Assembly (NCBI GenBank): GCA_016124535.1
Contig: WGNK01000003.1
Location: 412,001-476,000, forward strand
Direction of reading: 5' to 3'
Origin: Azospirillum sp.
GTDB lineage: Bacteria; Pseudomonadota; Alphaproteobacteria; Azospirillales; Azospirillaceae
DNA length: 64,000 nt
The notes under the pieces are model-generated. The model saw only the letters and a program-made list of their open reading frames with translations, did no database searches and was not told the origin of the DNA. Of the stretch, positions 16,641 to 25,901 are shown one piece after another. Made by a program: the position numbers and the translations under genes. Every line of letters starts with the position of its first letter. The stretch's first letter is position 1.

Positions 16641-19109
16641 TTGCGGACGCTGAGGTTCAAGGAGTTGGTGGTGCTGGCGGCGGTGGTGCTGGCAATGGTC
16701 GTCGTGGCTTCGACGGGGCAGGCGCAGGCCCCCGCGCCGACCCGGCCGTTCACCGTTCTGGCTCAGGAATGGGATCGTTTGCTCACCGCCACCTCCCAGG
16801 TGCTCGACCAACCGGGGCTGCAGGAACCCGAAAAGGAGCAGCAGCGCAAGCGCCTTACAGACGTTCTGGCCGCTGCCCAGCAGGCGCGCGGCGATGCCCA
16901 GGGTGAACTCGACACCGCCCAGAAGCTGTTGACCGCATTGGGGCCGGCGCCGGCCGAAAAGGAGCCGCCGGAGGCGCCGGCGGTGATCGCCCAGCGCGAT
17001 CGCTACGCCGAGGATGTGGTTACCTTCAAGGGTCGGATCGCCCAGGCCGACCTGGTGATCGCGCGGGTCAAGGCGCTGCGCAAGAAACTCGACGAACTCG
17101 GGCGCAACCAGTTCTTCAGCCGCATTCTGGAGAAATACCCGTCGTTCTGGTCGCGGGCGGCGCTTGGCGATCTTGGTGCCGAGGGGCTGGCGGTCGCGGC
17201 CGAGGTCGGGCGGGCGCCGACCGAATGGCTGAACCACATCCGCGACAAGGGATTGCAGGATTTTTTCCTCAATGACCTGTTGAAGGTATTTCTGCCGGTG
17301 TTGATCGGCGGGGTTTTCCTCCGCCGCTGGCTGCTGCAGAAGTTCGGCCGCGATCCGGCGATCGAGACCCCGCCCTATCCGCGGATGATTCTGGCCGCGA
17401 TCGCCGAGGGCAGCGCGCGTGGCCTGATCCCGGTCCTGTTCATCCTGGTGTTCCTGTCGCGGTCGTGGATCGATGAGAGCGGCGACAACGGCTTGTTCAT
17501 CATCTCGGTGATCTGCCAGTCGCTGATGCTGTTCGTCGCGGTCTCGGCCCTGTCCAAGGCGCTGCTGGCGCCCGCCGACCAGGCCTGGCGGGTGATCACC
17601 ATCCCGTCGCGCAAGGCGATCCGGCTCAACCGGCGCATCCGCTTCCTGGTCGGCGTGATCGCTTTTGACCTGGCGGCGCGGCAGATTCTGGCCGGCGCCG
17701 AGGCCAGCCGGCTCTTGCTCGGCGCCTATGAACTGCCGTCGACCCTGCTGATGGCGGCGGCAATCCTGACCTTCTTGCGCTTGTCGCTGTGGTTGCCGCC
17801 GAGCGGCGACGCGCCGATCGTCGAACCGCCGAGCGGCGAATCGGCGCCGGCCGCCAGGACGGTCGCCGAACCCGATGCCGGTGAGCCGCGCGACGCGCCG
17901 GCCCAACCGTCGTTCCGCAAGGTTTGGGCGGTGCTGCGTCCGGGCGTGACCTGTCTTGCCCTGGTGGCGGTGGCGGCGGCAGCGCTCGGCTACGCTAATC
18001 TTGCGCAGTATATCGTCAGCAACATCGTGATCACGGCTTTGTTTGCCGCCCTGGCCATGCTGGTCCGGCGAACCTCGCGCGAGGCGGGGATCCCGCGCCG
18101 GCTGGCCGGCGCCATTGCGCGCAGCCTCAATCTCGATCCAGGCCACGCCGCGACCGGCGAGTTCTGGCTGCGCCTGGTGTTCGACGGGTTCTGGCTGTCG
18201 GCGGCGATCCTTGTGGTTCTCCCGTTCTGGGGGGTGGCGCCCAGCCAGATCCTCCACGCGCTGGACCAGGTGGCGTCCGGCTTCCAGATCGGCAATGTCA
18301 CGATCTCGCTGGCCCAGATCGCCATCGCCTTCGGCATCTTCGTCGCGGTGGTGGTCGCGACCCGGATCATCCAGAACACCCTGCGCGTCACGCTGCTGCC
18401 GCGCACCGGCATCGACCCCGGTATCCAGAATTCGGTGGCGGCCGGGGTCGGCTATGTCGGGTTCATCCTCGCCTTCATGTTCGGCATCTCGGCAATCGGG
18501 CTCGATCTGTCCCAGATCGCCCTGGTGGCCGGCGCGCTGTCGGTCGGCATCGGTTTCGGCCTGCAGAACATCGTCAACAATTTCGTCTCCGGCGTCATCT
18601 TGCTGCTCGAACGTCCGGTCAAAGTCGGCGACTGGGTGGTGATCGGCCAATATCAGGGGTTCATCAAGCATATCAAGGTGCGCTCTACCGAGATCGAGAC
18701 CTTCGAGCGTGCTTCGGTGATCATTCCCAACGCCGACCTGCTGTCCAACCCGGTGCTGAACTGGACTTTGCGCAACCGTCAGGGCCGGATCGAGATCAGG
18801 GTCGGGGTCGAATACGGCAGTGACCCCGATCTGGTCGAGACCCTCCTGCTGCGCACCGCCCGGGAGCACCCGAAGGTCATGCGCTTTCCGGCGATGTTCG
18901 TGCTGCTCGACGATTTCGGCGCCAGCAGCCTTGATTTCGAACTGCGCTGCTTCACCAATGACGTGCTGTCGCGCCTGACCATTGCCAGCGACCTGCGCAA
19001 GCGAATCATCAAGGAATTCGCCGCCAACGGCATCCAGTTTGCCTATCCGCACACGGTGGTCCATGTCGACCGCAAGCAAAAGCAAGACCAGGGGGGACCG
19101 CTGCTGTGA
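16641..19109 (+). CDS. Large mechanosensitive channel (MscS family, DUF3772)
   Basis: An 822-residue inner-membrane protein. A signal-like segment (residues 5-28) is followed by a periplasmic helical domain of the DUF3772 type (about 35-210), several transmembrane helices (about 210-560), and the MscS core: pore helix LVAGALSVGIGFGLQNIVNN near 625, then the beta domain (PVKVGDWVVIGQYQGFIKHI) and a C-terminal alpha/beta domain. It probably gates in response to membrane tension or osmotic downshock. The start is a TTG with ACGGAGCG upstream. The hybrid kinase gene follows 22 bases later. Confidence 0.88.
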   Translation: MRTLRFKELVVLAAVVLAMVVVASTGQAQAPAPTRPFTVLAQEWDRLLTATSQVLDQPGLQEPEKEQQRKRLTDVLAAAQQARGDAQGELDTAQKLLTALGPAPAEKEPPEAPAVIAQRDRYAEDVVTFKGRIAQADLVIARVKALRKKLDELGRNQFFSRILEKYPSFWSRAALGDLGAEGLAVAAEVGRAPTEWLNHIRDKGLQDFFLNDLLKVFLPVLIGGVFLRRWLLQKFGRDPAIETPPYPRMILAAIAEGSARGLIPVLFILVFLSRSWIDESGDNGLFIISVICQSLMLFVAVSALSKALLAPADQAWRVITIPSRKAIRLNRRIRFLVGVIAFDLAARQILAGAEASRLLLGAYELPSTLLMAAAILTFLRLSLWLPPSGDAPIVEPPSGESAPAARTVAEPDAGEPRDAPAQPSFRKVWAVLRPGVTCLALVAVAAAALGYANLAQYIVSNIVITALFAALAMLVRRTSREAGIPRRLAGAIARSLNLDPGHAATGEFWLRLVFDGFWLSAAILVVLPFWGVAPSQILHALDQVASGFQIGNVTISLAQIAIAFGIFVAVVVATRIIQNTLRVTLLPRTGIDPGIQNSVAAGVGYVGFILAFMFGISAIGLDLSQIALVAGALSVGIGFGLQNIVNNFVSGVILLLERPVKVGDWVVIGQYQGFIKHIKVRSTEIETFERASVIIPNADLLSNPVLNWTLRNRQGRIEIRVGVEYGSDPDLVETLLLRTAREHPKVMRFPAMFVLLDDFGASSLDFELRCFTNDVLSRLTIASDLRKRIIKEFAANGIQFAYPHTVVHVDRKQKQDQGGPLL

Positions 19110-19131
19110 GAGCTCCCGATCGGGTGAGGAC

Positions 19132-22100
19132 ATGAAACTGTCCCGACCGCAATGGCTGTGGCTCGGCGTCGCGGTGGTGGCCGCCCTGGCGCTCGCCGTG
19201 CTGCTCTCCGTCCTGGGCGCCGGCCGCGTCGGAGAGCTGCACTGGCGCTGGCTCACCCGCTTGCCGGCGGCGATCGGCATTGTCGGCATCGTCGGCGGGC
19301 TGGGCGCGCTGTTTTACCTGCAGCGGTCGACGATCCAACGCCTGGAAGCCCTGCACCGCGCGATCAAGGCGCGGATTGCCGGCGAGCCGGCGCCAATTCC
19401 CTGCGGCGGCCTGGACGAGATCGGCGAGATGGCCCGCGCGGTGGCGTTCTTCGTCAACGAGATCGAGCGGCGCGAGGCGGCGTTCCGGGACAGCGAGGCC
19501 CGGTTCCGCGGCCTGATCGAGGGCTCGATCGAAGGGATCGTGATTCACCGCGAATTCGTGCCGCTGTTTGCCAACGACGCCTATGCCCGTATTTTCGGCT
19601 ATGAGGAGGCGGCGCAGATCCTGGCGTTGCCGTCGCTGGAGCCTTTGCTGCCGCCCGACGTGCTGGCGCGGGCCTGGCGCAACTATCTGCGAATGCTCGA
19701 CGGCAGCGCGCCCCCCGGTCTGCGCCGCTTTGCCGGCCGCTGCCGCGACGGCTCGACCATCTGGATCGATGCCATCGAACGGCCGGTGGACTGGTTGGGC
19801 CAGTCGGCCGTGCTGGTCACCATCGTCGATGTCAGCCAGCATGTCCGCGCCGAGGCCGACGCGGCGGAAAACGCCGCCCTGCTGCAAGCCGCCTTCGACA
19901 CCATGCCCAACGGCATCTGCATGCTCGACGACGAGATGCGGGTCGCCGTGTTCAACCAGAAATTCGTCTCGCTGTGGAATTTTCCGCCCGAACTTCTGCC
20001 CGGTCGGCCAGGGCTGATCGACCTGATCGGCTTTTCCGCTGAGCGCGGCGATTTCGGCGAGATCGACGCTGGCGCGCTGATCTTCGAGATCGTCACCTAT
20101 TCGCGGTCGAGCCTGCCGATGTCCGGCGAAATCCCGCTCGCCGATGGCCGCACCCTGGAAATTCGCGGCAACAGCCGGCCCCGTGGCGGCTATGTCCTGA
20201 CCTTCAGCGATGTCTCCGAGCGTCGGCGCAGCGATGCGGCGCTGCATCAGGCCAAGGATGCCGCGGAAGAGGCGGCCCGCGCCAAATCGGCCTTCCTAGC
20301 CACCATGAGCCATGAGATCCGCACGCCGATGAACGGGGTGCTCGGCATGCTCGAGGTGCTCGACCGCTCCCGGCTCGATGGCGAACAACGCCAGGCGATC
20401 GGCGTCATTCGGGAATCGGCGGCGACCCTGCTGGAGATCATCGACGACATCCTTGATTTCTCCAAGATCGAGGCGGGTCGGCTGCCTCTGGAGCGGGTCG
20501 AACTGTCGCTTGCCGGCATCGTCGACGGCATCGCCGACCTGCTGGCCAGCCGGGTTCGGGAAAAGCAGTTGGAATTGGTGGTCGGGATCGATCCGGCGCT
20601 GCGCGACGACCGCTACGGCGACCCGGTGCGGCTGCGTCAGATTCTGCTGAATCTGGTCGGCAATGCGATCAAATTCACCGATGTCGGCTGGGTCGCGGTG
20701 CGTGTGGCGGCGGCGGGCCGCGGCGATGCTGACGCCGTCCGATTCGAGGTCGAGGATACCGGGATCGGCCTGACCAGGGCGCAACTCGACCGTCTGTTCC
20801 AGCCCTTTACCCAGGCCGACGCATCGACCACCCGGCGATTCGGCGGCAGCGGGCTCGGTCTGTCGATCTGCCGCCGTCTGGTCGAGATGATGGGCGGCAC
20901 CATCGGTGCCTCTGCCCGGCCGGGGAAGGGGTCAACCTTTTGGTTCGAACTGCCGCTGGCGCCGTGCCCTGAGGCTGCGGCGGTCGCGGCGGTCGACCTC
21001 GCCGGCCTGCGCGTCCTGGTCGCCGACGATCTCGCCGCGGCGGCGGCGTGCTTTGCCTCCGTCCTGGCTGCCGCCGGCGCCGACGTGACCACCGCCGGAG
21101 ATCCTGAATCGGCGCTGGCGGTGTTGCGTCAGGCGGCCGGCCAAGCCGCGGCGGTGGATGTCGTGGTCGCGGATCATGACGGCGAACGCTTCGACGGGGT
21201 CACCCTGGTCGAGGTCTTGCGGCAGATCGTCGAGTTGGAGCGAACCGCGGTGCTGCTCCTCGCCCAGGCCGACAGCAAGATTACCGAAGTGACCATCGGG
21301 CGGCTTGGGATTGCCGCGGTTCTGGCCAAGCCGGTGCGCCGGGATGCGCTGCTTCGGGCGGTGGCGAGGGCGGCTGGCCGGACGGTCGCGGAGGCCTGTG
21401 TTCCCGACGTCGGCGATCACGGCGAGCGGGTGGCGCCACCCAGCCGGCAGCGGGCGCTGGCCGAAGGCACCCTGATCCTGGTCGCCGAGGACAATCCGAC
21501 CAATCAGGTGGTCATCCGCAAGCAACTCGACCGCCTGGGCTTTGCCTGCGACGTGGCCGCGGACGGCGTCGAGGCGTTGCGGGCCTTGGGCGAGGCGCCG
21601 TACGGCCTGCTGCTGACCGATTGCTTCATGCCGCGGCTGGACGGTTATGATCTGGTCCGCCGCTGGCGCGCCGGTGAGACCGACGGGCAGCACCTGCCGA
21701 TCGTGGCTTTGACCGCCAGTGCCCTGCCCGGCGAGGCTGAGCGTTGTCTCAGCGCCGGCATGGACACCTGTCTGACCAAACCGGTGACGCTGGCGACCCT
21801 GGAGCGGGTGATCGGCGCCTGGTTGCCCAAGGCGCTGGATTTGCGCCAGCCGATGCCCGAAGCCGAGGCGCCGGCCGGTCCGCCGGCCGCCGCCGCCGGA
21901 ACCGGTGCAGTGTCGGTGCTCGACCTCGACGCGGTCGCCAACCTGTTCGGAGATGCCCAGGTGGTCGCCGAGATGCTGCAGTTCTTCCTCGAGACCACCC
22001 GTCCGCTGATCGAGGAGGCCGGCCGGGCGCTCAGGGTCGGCGGATTCGAGGACGCCCGCGCCGCGATCCACGCCGCCGCCGGTGCCGCGCGCACCGCATC

Positions 22101-22287
22101 GGCCGGCGAATTGGCGGCCTTGTGCTCCCAGATCGAACTCGACCTGGTCGCGGGTGACGCCGCCGCCGCTAACGCCCGCATTCCCGAGTTGAACCTGGTC
22201 TTCGACCGGGTCGCCGCGGTGGTTGATCGAGAGACAGCCCGGACCTCGGCGTCGCTTCATATTGCCGAGCCGACCAAAGCTTTGTAA
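19132..22287 (+). CDS. Hybrid sensor histidine kinase (PAS-HisKA-HATPase-REC-REC-Hpt)
   Basis: A 1051-residue membrane kinase. Two transmembrane segments (about 8-28 and 45-65) and a HAMP-like linker precede a PAS domain (about 120-230) and a second PAS-like domain (240-365). HisKA has SHEIRTPMNG with the phospho-His at 394; HATPase has NAIKF and GGSGLGLSI. The first receiver lacks a normal phospho-Asp pocket. The second is canonical (DCFMPRLDG, Asp 830). A degenerate Hpt follows, with His 980 in HAAAGAA instead of HxLKG. The start has GTGAGGA upstream. It may act with the downstream receiver. A paralogue with a similar layout lies at the right end of the window. Confidence 0.9.
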   Translation: MKLSRPQWLWLGVAVVAALALAVLLSVLGAGRVGELHWRWLTRLPAAIGIVGIVGGLGALFYLQRSTIQRLEALHRAIKARIAGEPAPIPCGGLDEIGEMARAVAFFVNEIERREAAFRDSEARFRGLIEGSIEGIVIHREFVPLFANDAYARIFGYEEAAQILALPSLEPLLPPDVLARAWRNYLRMLDGSAPPGLRRFAGRCRDGSTIWIDAIERPVDWLGQSAVLVTIVDVSQHVRAEADAAENAALLQAAFDTMPNGICMLDDEMRVAVFNQKFVSLWNFPPELLPGRPGLIDLIGFSAERGDFGEIDAGALIFEIVTYSRSSLPMSGEIPLADGRTLEIRGNSRPRGGYVLTFSDVSERRRSDAALHQAKDAAEEAARAKSAFLATMSHEIRTPMNGVLGMLEVLDRSRLDGEQRQAIGVIRESAATLLEIIDDILDFSKIEAGRLPLERVELSLAGIVDGIADLLASRVREKQLELVVGIDPALRDDRYGDPVRLRQILLNLVGNAIKFTDVGWVAVRVAAAGRGDADAVRFEVEDTGIGLTRAQLDRLFQPFTQADASTTRRFGGSGLGLSICRRLVEMMGGTIGASARPGKGSTFWFELPLAPCPEAAAVAAVDLAGLRVLVADDLAAAAACFASVLAAAGADVTTAGDPESALAVLRQAAGQAAAVDVVVADHDGERFDGVTLVEVLRQIVELERTAVLLLAQADSKITEVTIGRLGIAAVLAKPVRRDALLRAVARAAGRTVAEACVPDVGDHGERVAPPSRQRALAEGTLILVAEDNPTNQVVIRKQLDRLGFACDVAADGVEALRALGEAPYGLLLTDCFMPRLDGYDLVRRWRAGETDGQHLPIVALTASALPGEAERCLSAGMDTCLTKPVTLATLERVIGAWLPKALDLRQPMPEAEAPAGPPAAAAGTGAVSVLDLDAVANLFGDAQVVAEMLQFFLETTRPLIEEAGRALRVGGFEDARAAIHAAAGAARTASAGELAALCSQIELDLVAGDAAAANARIPELNLVFDRVAAVVDRETARTSASLHIAEPTKAL

Positions 22288-22350
22288 GACTTGACCAGGA
22301 TGCCGTCGCCGAAGCGCGGACAGGGCGGCGTCGGTGGGGAGAATCCGACC

Positions 22351-22770
22351 ATGGCGCAGAACCAGCCGAATCTTTATGCACCGTTCAGTGTCTTGGTCAT
22401 CGAAGACCAGCCCTTCGTCCGCAAGGCGATCGTCCACATCCTGCACCAGATCGGCTTTCGCAAGATCACCGAGGCCGACAACGGCGAATCCGGGATGCAT
22501 CGCTGCGTCGAGCTGCAGCCGGACCTGATTGTTTGCGATATCGAGATGAAGCCGGTCAATGGCCTCGATTTCCTGGCGGCGCTGCGCCTGAGCAAAGACG
22601 TGGTCAATGTCCGGACCCCCGTGGTCTTCCTCACGGTTCATACGGAATCGGACATCGTCAAGAAGGCGATGTCGCTCGGGGTCAACGCCTTCGTGGTCAA
22701 GCCACCCTCGGTCAGCTCGCTGAAGGAGCGGGTCGACCGCTTGCTCGCAGCGCGGCTGATCCAGGGTTAG
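22351..22770 (+). CDS. Single-domain response regulator
   Basis: A 139-residue CheY-like receiver with an acidic pair near residue 18 (VIEDQ), phospho-Asp at 63 (VCDIEMKPVNG), a Thr switch (VVFLTVHT) and the invariant Lys in FVVKPPS. There is no output domain. It follows the hybrid kinase by 63 bases with GTGGGGAG before the ATG, so it is a likely phosphotransfer target of that kinase or an intermediate to another protein. Confidence 0.88.
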   Translation: MAQNQPNLYAPFSVLVIEDQPFVRKAIVHILHQIGFRKITEADNGESGMHRCVELQPDLIVCDIEMKPVNGLDFLAALRLSKDVVNVRTPVVFLTVHTESDIVKKAMSLGVNAFVVKPPSVSSLKERVDRLLAARLIQG

Positions 22771-22820
22771 CCGCCCAAGTCAGGACGCCGCGGCCCGGGG
22801 CCGGGGCCAGACGACCGGAG

Positions 22821-23090
22821 TCAGGGCGCCACCGTCCAACGGTCGTCGGGCGGGCGGATGCGCGTGAAGGCGCGCGCGACCAGCGGATGGAAGGTTGGGT
22901 CGTCGGCGCTGAAGCTGGCCAAGAATTGCCGGCGCATCGCGCGCCCCCAGAACTGGTTGATGTGGTTGGCGACTGCGGCGGCCGCTTCTTCGGTCGGGTA
23001 GATTGCAAAAAACAGCGCGATCTGGTTCGCCATCATGGCGAGCCGTTTGCCGTCGCTGTCGACCCCGGCCGGTGGATCATTCGGCGGCAT
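22821..23090 (-). CDS. fdsD: Formate dehydrogenase delta subunit
   Basis: An 89-residue protein of the FdsD family, needed for maturation or stability of NAD-dependent molybdenum formate dehydrogenase. The core pattern is present: KRLAMMANQIALFFAIYP, VANHINQFWGRAMRRQFLA. It starts inside the end of fdsA, overlapping it by 14 bases, which indicates translational coupling. It is the last gene of the cluster. The sulfurtransferase gene fdhD/fdsC, often next to it, is not in this window. Confidence 0.88.
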   Translation of the reverse strand: MPPNDPPAGVDSDGKRLAMMANQIALFFAIYPTEEAAAAVANHINQFWGRAMRRQFLASFSADDPTFHPLVARAFTRIRPPDDRWTVAP

Positions 23091-25893
23091 CGAGCGCCCC
23101 GATTCGATTGCGGACCTCCCAGTGAGTATAGTCATTGGTCCGCCGTACCTCGACCGCGGTGACCTTGTATTCCGGGCAATTGGTTGCCCAGTCGGAGAAT
23201 TCGGTGGTCACCACGTTGGCGCCGGTGCCGGGGTGGTGGAAGGTGGTGTAGACCACACCCGGCTGCATCCGTTCGGTGATCACCGCCTCCAGCGCGATCT
23301 CGCCCTTGCGGCTGGCCAGCGCCACCAAGTCGCCATCGCGGATGCCGCGTGCCTCGGCGTCGAACGGGTGGATTTCCAGGACGTCGCGCGGGTGCCACAC
23401 GGTATTGGCGGTGCGCCGGGTCTGGGCTCCGACATTGTACTGGCTGAGGATGCGCCCGGTGGTCAGGATCAGCGGGAAACGCGGGCCGACCCGTTCCTCG
23501 GTCGGCACGAAGCTGGTGATCATGAACCGGCCCCGGCCGCGCACGAAGCGGTCGACATGCATGATCGGGGTGCCGGTGGGGGCTCCGTCGTTGCACGGCC
23601 ATTGGATCGAGCCCAGCTCATCGAGCTTGGCAAAGCTGACGCCGGCGAAGGTCGGGGTCAGCTGAGCGATCTCCGCCATGATCGCCGCGGGGCTGTCATA
23701 GGCCATCGGATAGCCCATCGCCTGGGCCAGATCCACCGTGATCTGCCATTCCGCCTTGCCGGTGACCGGGGGCATGACCTGGCGGACCCGGCTGATCCGG
23801 CGCTCGGCATTGGTGAAGGTGCCGTCCTTCTCCAGGAACGAGGTACCGGGCAGGAAGATATGGGCGTATCGGGCGGTCTCATTGAGGAACAGATCCTGGA
23901 CGACCACGCATTCCATGGCGGTCAGGCCGGCGACGACGTGGCGGGTATTGGGGTCCGACTGGGCGATGTCCTCGCCCTGGATCAGCAGCCCCTTGAAACC
24001 GCCGCCGACCGCTTCATCCAGCATGTTCGGGATGCGCAGACCCGCCTCGGTATCAAGGGTCACGCCCCACAAGGCCTCGAAGGTCTGGCGGGTGGCGTCG
24101 TCGGAGACATGGCGGTAGCCCGGATATTCGTGGGGGAACGAGCCCATATCGCATGAGCCCTGGACGTTGTTTTGGCCGCGCAACGGATTAACGCCGACCC
24201 CGACGCGTCCGATATTGCCGGTCGCCATCGCCAGATTGGCCATGCCCATGACCATGGTCGAGCCCTGGGAATGTTCGGTGACGCCGAGCCCGTAATAGAT
24301 CGCGGCATTGCCGGCGCGGGCATAAAGGCGGGCCGCCGCGCGCACCTCTGCGGCCGGGACACCAGTAAAACGCTCCATGGCTTCCGGGGAATTTTCCGAT
24401 AGCGCAACGAATCGCGCCCAGAGTTCGAAATCACCCGTCTCGCAGCGCTCGCGCACGAAGGCCTCATCGACCAGCCCCTCGGTGACCACGACATGGGCCA
24501 AGGCATTGATCATCGCGACATTGGTGCCGGGCAGCAGCGCCAAGTGGTGGTCGGCCCGGACATGGGGACCGCGGACCAGGTCGATCCGGCGCGGGTCGAC
24601 CACGATCAGCCGGGCACCTTGGCGCAGCCGCCGCTTCAGGCGCGAGGCGAAGACCGGGTGGCCGTCGGTCGGGTTGGCACCGATCACCATCACCACATCG
24701 GCCTGCTCGACCGACTGGAAATCCTGGGTGCCGGCCGAGGTGCCGAAGGTGGTTTTCAGCCCGTAACCGGTCGGCGCGTGGCAGACCCGGGCGCAGGTGT
24801 CGACATTGTTGTTGCGGAACGCCGCGCGCACCAGCTTCTGGACCACGAACACCTCTTCGTTGGTGCAGCGCGACGAGGTGATGCCGCCGATCGCCTCCCG
24901 GCCATAGGTCCGTTGAAGGCGCTTGAACTCCGCCGCCGCGTGGGCGATCGCCTGCTCCCAGCTGACCTCCTGCCAGGGGTCGGAGATGCGGGCGCGGATC
25001 ATCGGCCGGGTCACGCGGTCCCGGTGGGTGGCGTAGCCCCAGGCAAAGCGGCCCTTGACGCAGGAATGGCCGTCATTCGCCTTGCCGCCCTTATAGGGCA
25101 CCATGCGGACCACCCGGTTGCCCTGGAGTTCGGCCTTGAACGAGCAGCCGACGCCGCAATAGGCGCAGGTGGTCAGGACGGTGCGCTCGGCCTGGCCGTG
25201 TTCGACGACCGATTTCTCGATCAGCGTCGCGGTCGGGCAGGCCTGGACGCAGGCGCCACACGACACGCATTCCGAGCCGAGAAAATCGCTGCCGCCGGGG
25301 CCGATCCGCGATTCGAAGCCGCGGCCCAGCACGGTCAGCGCGAAGGTGCCCTGGACCTCTTCGCAGGCGCGGACGCAGCGGTAGCAGACGATGCATTTGG
25401 CCGGGTCGTAGTCGAAATAGGGGTTGGAGCGATCCTTGGTGCTGCCAAGATGGCTGGCGCCGGCATAGCCATAACGGACGTCGCGCAGCCCCACCGCGCC
25501 CGCCATGTCCTGCAGCTCGCAATCGCCGTTGGCGGCGCAGGTCAGGCAGTCGAGCGGATGGTCGGAGATGTAAAGCTCCATGACGCCGCGGCGCAGCTTG
25601 GCCAGCCGGTCGGTCTCGGTGCGGACCACCATGCCGGGTTCCGCCGGGGTGGTGCAGGAGGACGGCGTGCCGCGTCGTCCCTCGATTTCGACCAGGCACA
25701 ACCGGCACGAACCGAAGGGCTCCAGGCTGTCGGTCGAACACAGGCGCGGAATCCTGGTGCCCAGTTGCATCGCCGCCGCCATCACCGAGGTGCCGGCGGG
25801 GACCGTCACCTCCCGCCCGTCGATGGCCAGCGTCACGGTCTTTTCAGCAACGCGGATCGGAGTGCCGGTATCGAATTCCTTGAGCACGGTCAT
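23077..25893 (-). CDS. fdsA: NAD-dependent formate dehydrogenase alpha subunit (Mo)
   Basis: A 938-residue catalytic subunit that oxidises formate to CO2 at a bis-MGD molybdenum site. Clusters in order are an N-terminal [2Fe-2S] site (CSTDSLEPFGSCRLC), a complex-I-type His/Cys site (HPLDCLTCAANGDC), two [4Fe-4S] ferredoxin motifs (CIVCYRCVRAC, CVSCGACVQACP), and a proximal [4Fe-4S] site (CAYCGVGC). The Mo ligand is expected to be the Cys in CARVCHAPTGYGL. The C-terminal MGD-binding domain is complete. The start ATG lies 8 bases after the fdsB stop. Confidence 0.95.
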   Translation of the reverse strand: MTVLKEFDTGTPIRVAEKTVTLAIDGREVTVPAGTSVMAAAMQLGTRIPRLCSTDSLEPFGSCRLCLVEIEGRRGTPSSCTTPAEPGMVVRTETDRLAKLRRGVMELYISDHPLDCLTCAANGDCELQDMAGAVGLRDVRYGYAGASHLGSTKDRSNPYFDYDPAKCIVCYRCVRACEEVQGTFALTVLGRGFESRIGPGGSDFLGSECVSCGACVQACPTATLIEKSVVEHGQAERTVLTTCAYCGVGCSFKAELQGNRVVRMVPYKGGKANDGHSCVKGRFAWGYATHRDRVTRPMIRARISDPWQEVSWEQAIAHAAAEFKRLQRTYGREAIGGITSSRCTNEEVFVVQKLVRAAFRNNNVDTCARVCHAPTGYGLKTTFGTSAGTQDFQSVEQADVVMVIGANPTDGHPVFASRLKRRLRQGARLIVVDPRRIDLVRGPHVRADHHLALLPGTNVAMINALAHVVVTEGLVDEAFVRERCETGDFELWARFVALSENSPEAMERFTGVPAAEVRAAARLYARAGNAAIYYGLGVTEHSQGSTMVMGMANLAMATGNIGRVGVGVNPLRGQNNVQGSCDMGSFPHEYPGYRHVSDDATRQTFEALWGVTLDTEAGLRIPNMLDEAVGGGFKGLLIQGEDIAQSDPNTRHVVAGLTAMECVVVQDLFLNETARYAHIFLPGTSFLEKDGTFTNAERRISRVRQVMPPVTGKAEWQITVDLAQAMGYPMAYDSPAAIMAEIAQLTPTFAGVSFAKLDELGSIQWPCNDGAPTGTPIMHVDRFVRGRGRFMITSFVPTEERVGPRFPLILTTGRILSQYNVGAQTRRTANTVWHPRDVLEIHPFDAEARGIRDGDLVALASRKGEIALEAVITERMQPGVVYTTFHHPGTGANVVTTEFSDWATNCPEYKVTAVEVRRTNDYTHWEVRNRIGALDAAE

Positions 25894-25901
25894 GAGCACC
25901 C

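Noticed and set aside
16509..19289. A 926-codon open frame antisense to the MscS gene
   Set aside because: It is a high-GC shadow of the channel gene, with Gln/Arg/Asp-rich composition and no domain, while the plus strand has clear MscS motifs.
20932..22641. Long minus-strand frame across the hybrid kinase
   Set aside because: Shadow of the kinase; composition is Gly/Gln/Arg-rich with no recognisable motif.
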